A DNA stretch of 64,000 bases from UBA1189 sp045660385 (lineage in GTDB: Bacteria > Bacteroidota > Bacteroidia > Bacteroidales > Bacteroidaceae): NCBI GenBank assembly GCA_045660385.1, contig JAZRDT010000053.1, positions 14,738 to 78,737 on the forward strand, given 5' to 3'. The notes below the pieces were generated by a model. That model had not been told where the DNA came from. It ran no database searches and saw only the letters and a list, made by a program, of their open reading frames with translations. Shown here piece after piece: positions 62,430 through 64,000 of the stretch. The position numbers and the translations under genes are program-made. Numbering within the stretch: position 1 is the stretch's first letter; each line of letters opens with the position of its first letter.

Positions 62430-62499
62430 GACAAGCAGAAAAAGATAAATCAAACCTAAGAAAAAGAAAATTCGAACCTACCGATAATAAGAAAAGTCT

Positions 62500-63147
62500 A
62501 TGGCAACACGAAATTTAGTACAGAAGAAAGCTGGCACCATTGCCTATCAGTTGAAAGAGAAGCACGACCTCCGTGGCGAGGCCAGCGAAGAGAATCCGGC
62601 TATTGCAGTCACCGTAGTGGGTAGCCGCACCGTGACCACTAAGGAGCTGGCCAAGGAGATTGCGGCATCGTGCACCATCAAGGAGGCCGACGTGGCCGGT
62701 GTGCTCACGGCGCTGAGCCAGCGCATACAGCGTACATTGCTCAATGGCGACCGCGTAGAACTGGGTGATATAGGTACACTATCGGTAACGCTCACCTGCG
62801 GCAACAAGCACCGCGCCGATAACGTCACTGCACGAGACATCAAGGTGCGCCGCATCGCCTTCGCACCCTCGAAAGAGTTGACTCAGGCCATGCGTGGTGC
62901 CGAGATGAAGAGTGCAGGCCCCACATACATCAAGCAGCTCACTATGGAGGAGGTGGAAGAGCGCCTCACCGCTCACTTTACCACACACGAAGCACTGTAC
63001 CGCTCCGAGGTGGAGAGCATCTGCGAGTGTACCCGCTACCGTGCTGCACAGATACTCACAGCCTTCGTGGATGCAGGCAAGCTACGTGCAGCAGGGCGTA
63101 AGAACGTGAGATACTACTTGCCAGCAGAGGGGTGTTTCGGGAAATAA
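62500..63147 (+). CDS. HU/IHF-family DNA-binding protein with a C-terminal winged-helix-like domain
   Basis: 215 residues. The N-terminal 130 residues fit the Bacteroidetes HU-like domain: VTTKELAKEIAASCTIKEADV, VLTALSQRIQRTLLNGDRVEL, GDIGTLSVTL, then a basic arm region (HRADNVTARDIKVRRIAF). The C-terminal part (about 145-210) looks like a winged helix: MEEVEERLTAHFTTHEALYR, VESICECTRYRAAQILTAF, LRAAGRKNVRYYL. Such proteins bend or coat DNA. It is bracketed by inverted elements A and B and has a repeat-bearing leader. Whether it regulates itself through those repeats is unknown. Confidence 0.85.
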   Translation: MATRNLVQKKAGTIAYQLKEKHDLRGEASEENPAIAVTVVGSRTVTTKELAKEIAASCTIKEADVAGVLTALSQRIQRTLLNGDRVELGDIGTLSVTLTCGNKHRADNVTARDIKVRRIAFAPSKELTQAMRGAEMKSAGPTYIKQLTMEEVEERLTAHFTTHEALYRSEVESICECTRYRAAQILTAFVDAGKLRAAGRKNVRYYLPAEGCFGK

Positions 63148-63283
63148 CGTTGTTTTGTTAGCCATAAAATGTACGTGAATTTGCATGAATATGTCTTTAC
63201 TTTACGATGTTTTTTAGTGAACATGAATTACCGTAAATTTTCCACAAATTATTCACTAATCTTTCATGAGCCTACATGGAGAA

Positions 63284-63363
63284 TTGTACGTAGTGTCCGC
63301 CATTAGTTAATTGTAAACCTACGCATTAAACTTCATTGGCGGATACTGGCAGATAGAAAACGG
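63284..63363 (+). repeat. Palindromic element B, inverted partner of element A
   Basis: About 80 bases, with 10-bp arms at 63292-63301 and 63338-63347 (one G-T pair). Arm span is 56 bases as in element A. Bases outside the arms are also conserved (TTGTACGT before, GGCAGATAGAAAACGG after). It lies 137 bases after the HU stop. Within 63148-63517 nothing else was recognised except a -7 box at 63474. Confidence 0.75.
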
Positions 63364-63473
63364 AAGAATAAGTTTGGCGACATATTATCATTTACATTGA
63401 AGCGTAAATAGCCTTTTAAGATTTTTCGAACAAATATCTATTCATATGCAATCGCATTTCCAGCTATTATGTG

Positions 63474-63481
63474 TATTTTTG
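63474..63481 (+). promoter_or_regulatory. -7 box before the last gene
   Basis: TATTTTTG matches TAnnTTTG and lies 36 bases before the ATG at 63518. The -33 element is not clear. Confidence 0.45.
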
Positions 63482-63517
63482 TGTCGTCAATTTAATTACT
63501 AACGAATACAATAACCT

Positions 63518-64000
63518 ATGCGCAAACTTGTTGTATCTTTAATAACCTTTTTAACAATATCTTCTGCATATGCTCAGAATGCAGATATACGAGTAAGCGA
63601 ACTGATTAACTCTTCCGATTGGTTTACTTTAGAGAGAGAATATTCTCTATTAAAAGATTCTATCCAATATGACTACGTTCGATTGATGGCAGAGGCTATG
63701 TTAGCACAAAACTTCAATCGCGAAGCTGAAGCTGTTGATTTATTTCGCAGGCTAATAAACTCACATCAGCAGCAGATTGGCGGCAGTAATGTAGCCTTGA
63801 GTCTTACAGAGATAATATTAGGTAATTACGAACGATTGGGTATGTACAGCACAGCGGCCGAAAAAGCCGCCAATTTGATAGAACAAATCAAAGCGAGTAA
63901 TGCACCGATTGATTATAGCAGATTGGCGGATATTCACAAAAGGAACCTTTCGCTGAAGAAATATGATGCGCCATCAGTTGTATTTAACAATTCAAAGGAT
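63518..64000 (+). CDS. Secreted protein with TPR-like helices, 3' truncated by window
   Basis: 161 residues are visible with no stop before the window end. A signal peptide (MRKLVVSLITFLTISSAYA) is followed by helical repeats: AEAMLAQNFNREAEAVDLFRRLI and LTEIILGNYERLGMYSTAAE look like TPR pairs. Some Bacteroidetes retropepsin-like aspartic proteases have such an N-terminus, but the protease part would lie beyond the window, so the class stays open. A -7 box lies at 63474. Confidence 0.65.
   Translation, partial: MRKLVVSLITFLTISSAYAQNADIRVSELINSSDWFTLEREYSLLKDSIQYDYVRLMAEAMLAQNFNREAEAVDLFRRLINSHQQQIGGSNVALSLTEIILGNYERLGMYSTAAEKAANLIEQIKASNAPIDYSRLADIHKRNLSLKKYDAPSVVFNNSKD

Noticed and set aside
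62336..62518. Leader peptide coded across the 22-bp repeats
   Set aside because: The frame has no plausible composition, and a 22-base period shifts the frame at every unit, so the repeats are not coding repeats.
62083..63363. Insertion sequence or transposon around the HU gene
   Set aside because: The inverted elements look like terminal repeats, but no transposase or recombinase lies between or beside them and no target duplication could be seen. Kept as an unexplained inverted pair.

Overview
The window reads as a chromosomal segment of a Bacteroidales bacterium, most like the Prevotellaceae. The signs are: promoters of the Bacteroidetes form (TTTG or TTG at -33 and TAnnTTTG at -7, 19-20 bases apart) before many genes; no consistent Shine-Dalgarno sites; a hybrid two-component regulator of the polysaccharide-utilisation type; a fused FeoA-FeoB; a Bacteroidetes-type omega subunit; FISUMP and META lipoproteins; and proteins with type IX secretion (T9SS)-like C-terminal tails together with a PorT-like beta-barrel. 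I cannot name the species.

Layout. 1-2.5 kb: 3' part of a hybrid sensor/AraC regulator. 2.6-4.4 kb: bamD, rpoZ and a DUF4293 gene. 4.5-9 kb: a 1002-residue secreted protein with a duplicated module, and tagaturonate reductase (uxaB). 9-15.4 kb: a ModF-like double ATPase, a shrunken AbgT-like membrane protein, a response regulator and a giant histidine kinase, all on the minus strand. 15.5-24 kb: an NfnA-NfnB fusion, holA, a GH43 enzyme translationally coupled to a T9SS-tailed protein, a 52-residue membrane protein, suhB, a 14-repeat MORN protein and a lipocalin. 24-34 kb: a carboxyltransferase lacking the biotin lysine, a GH2 lipoprotein, PhoH, purC, an exo/endonuclease/phosphatase protein and pepD. 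34-45 kb: small membrane protein, Skp-like lipoprotein, PagL-like deacylase, FISUMP lipoprotein, tRNA-Cys, feoAB with its Cys-rich partner, an acyl-CoA ligase, a META lipoprotein, a 5'-nucleotidase and cbpA. 45.9-52.4 kb: a plus-strand series trmD-pyrB-pyrI-flavin reductase-PorT-like-AddB-like. 52.5-56.6 kb: tilS, an M18 aminopeptidase and purM.

The last 7 kb differ in character. A visibly AT-richer gene encodes a 1629-residue protein joining a DnaQ-like exonuclease, a RecQ helicase and a UvrD helicase. Diverging from it is an HU-family gene whose 5' leader holds four 22-bp repeats that fold into two hairpins. The HU unit is bracketed by two inverted copies of an ~80-bp palindromic element. 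This is the part most likely to hold something undescribed.

Other points that stand out: a histidine kinase with its ATPase and its probable phospho-histidine in different modules; a FeoB with a broken P-loop; and two long intergenic hairpins sharing one architecture. Most of the rest is ordinary core metabolism, nucleotide synthesis, tRNA maturation and envelope function.
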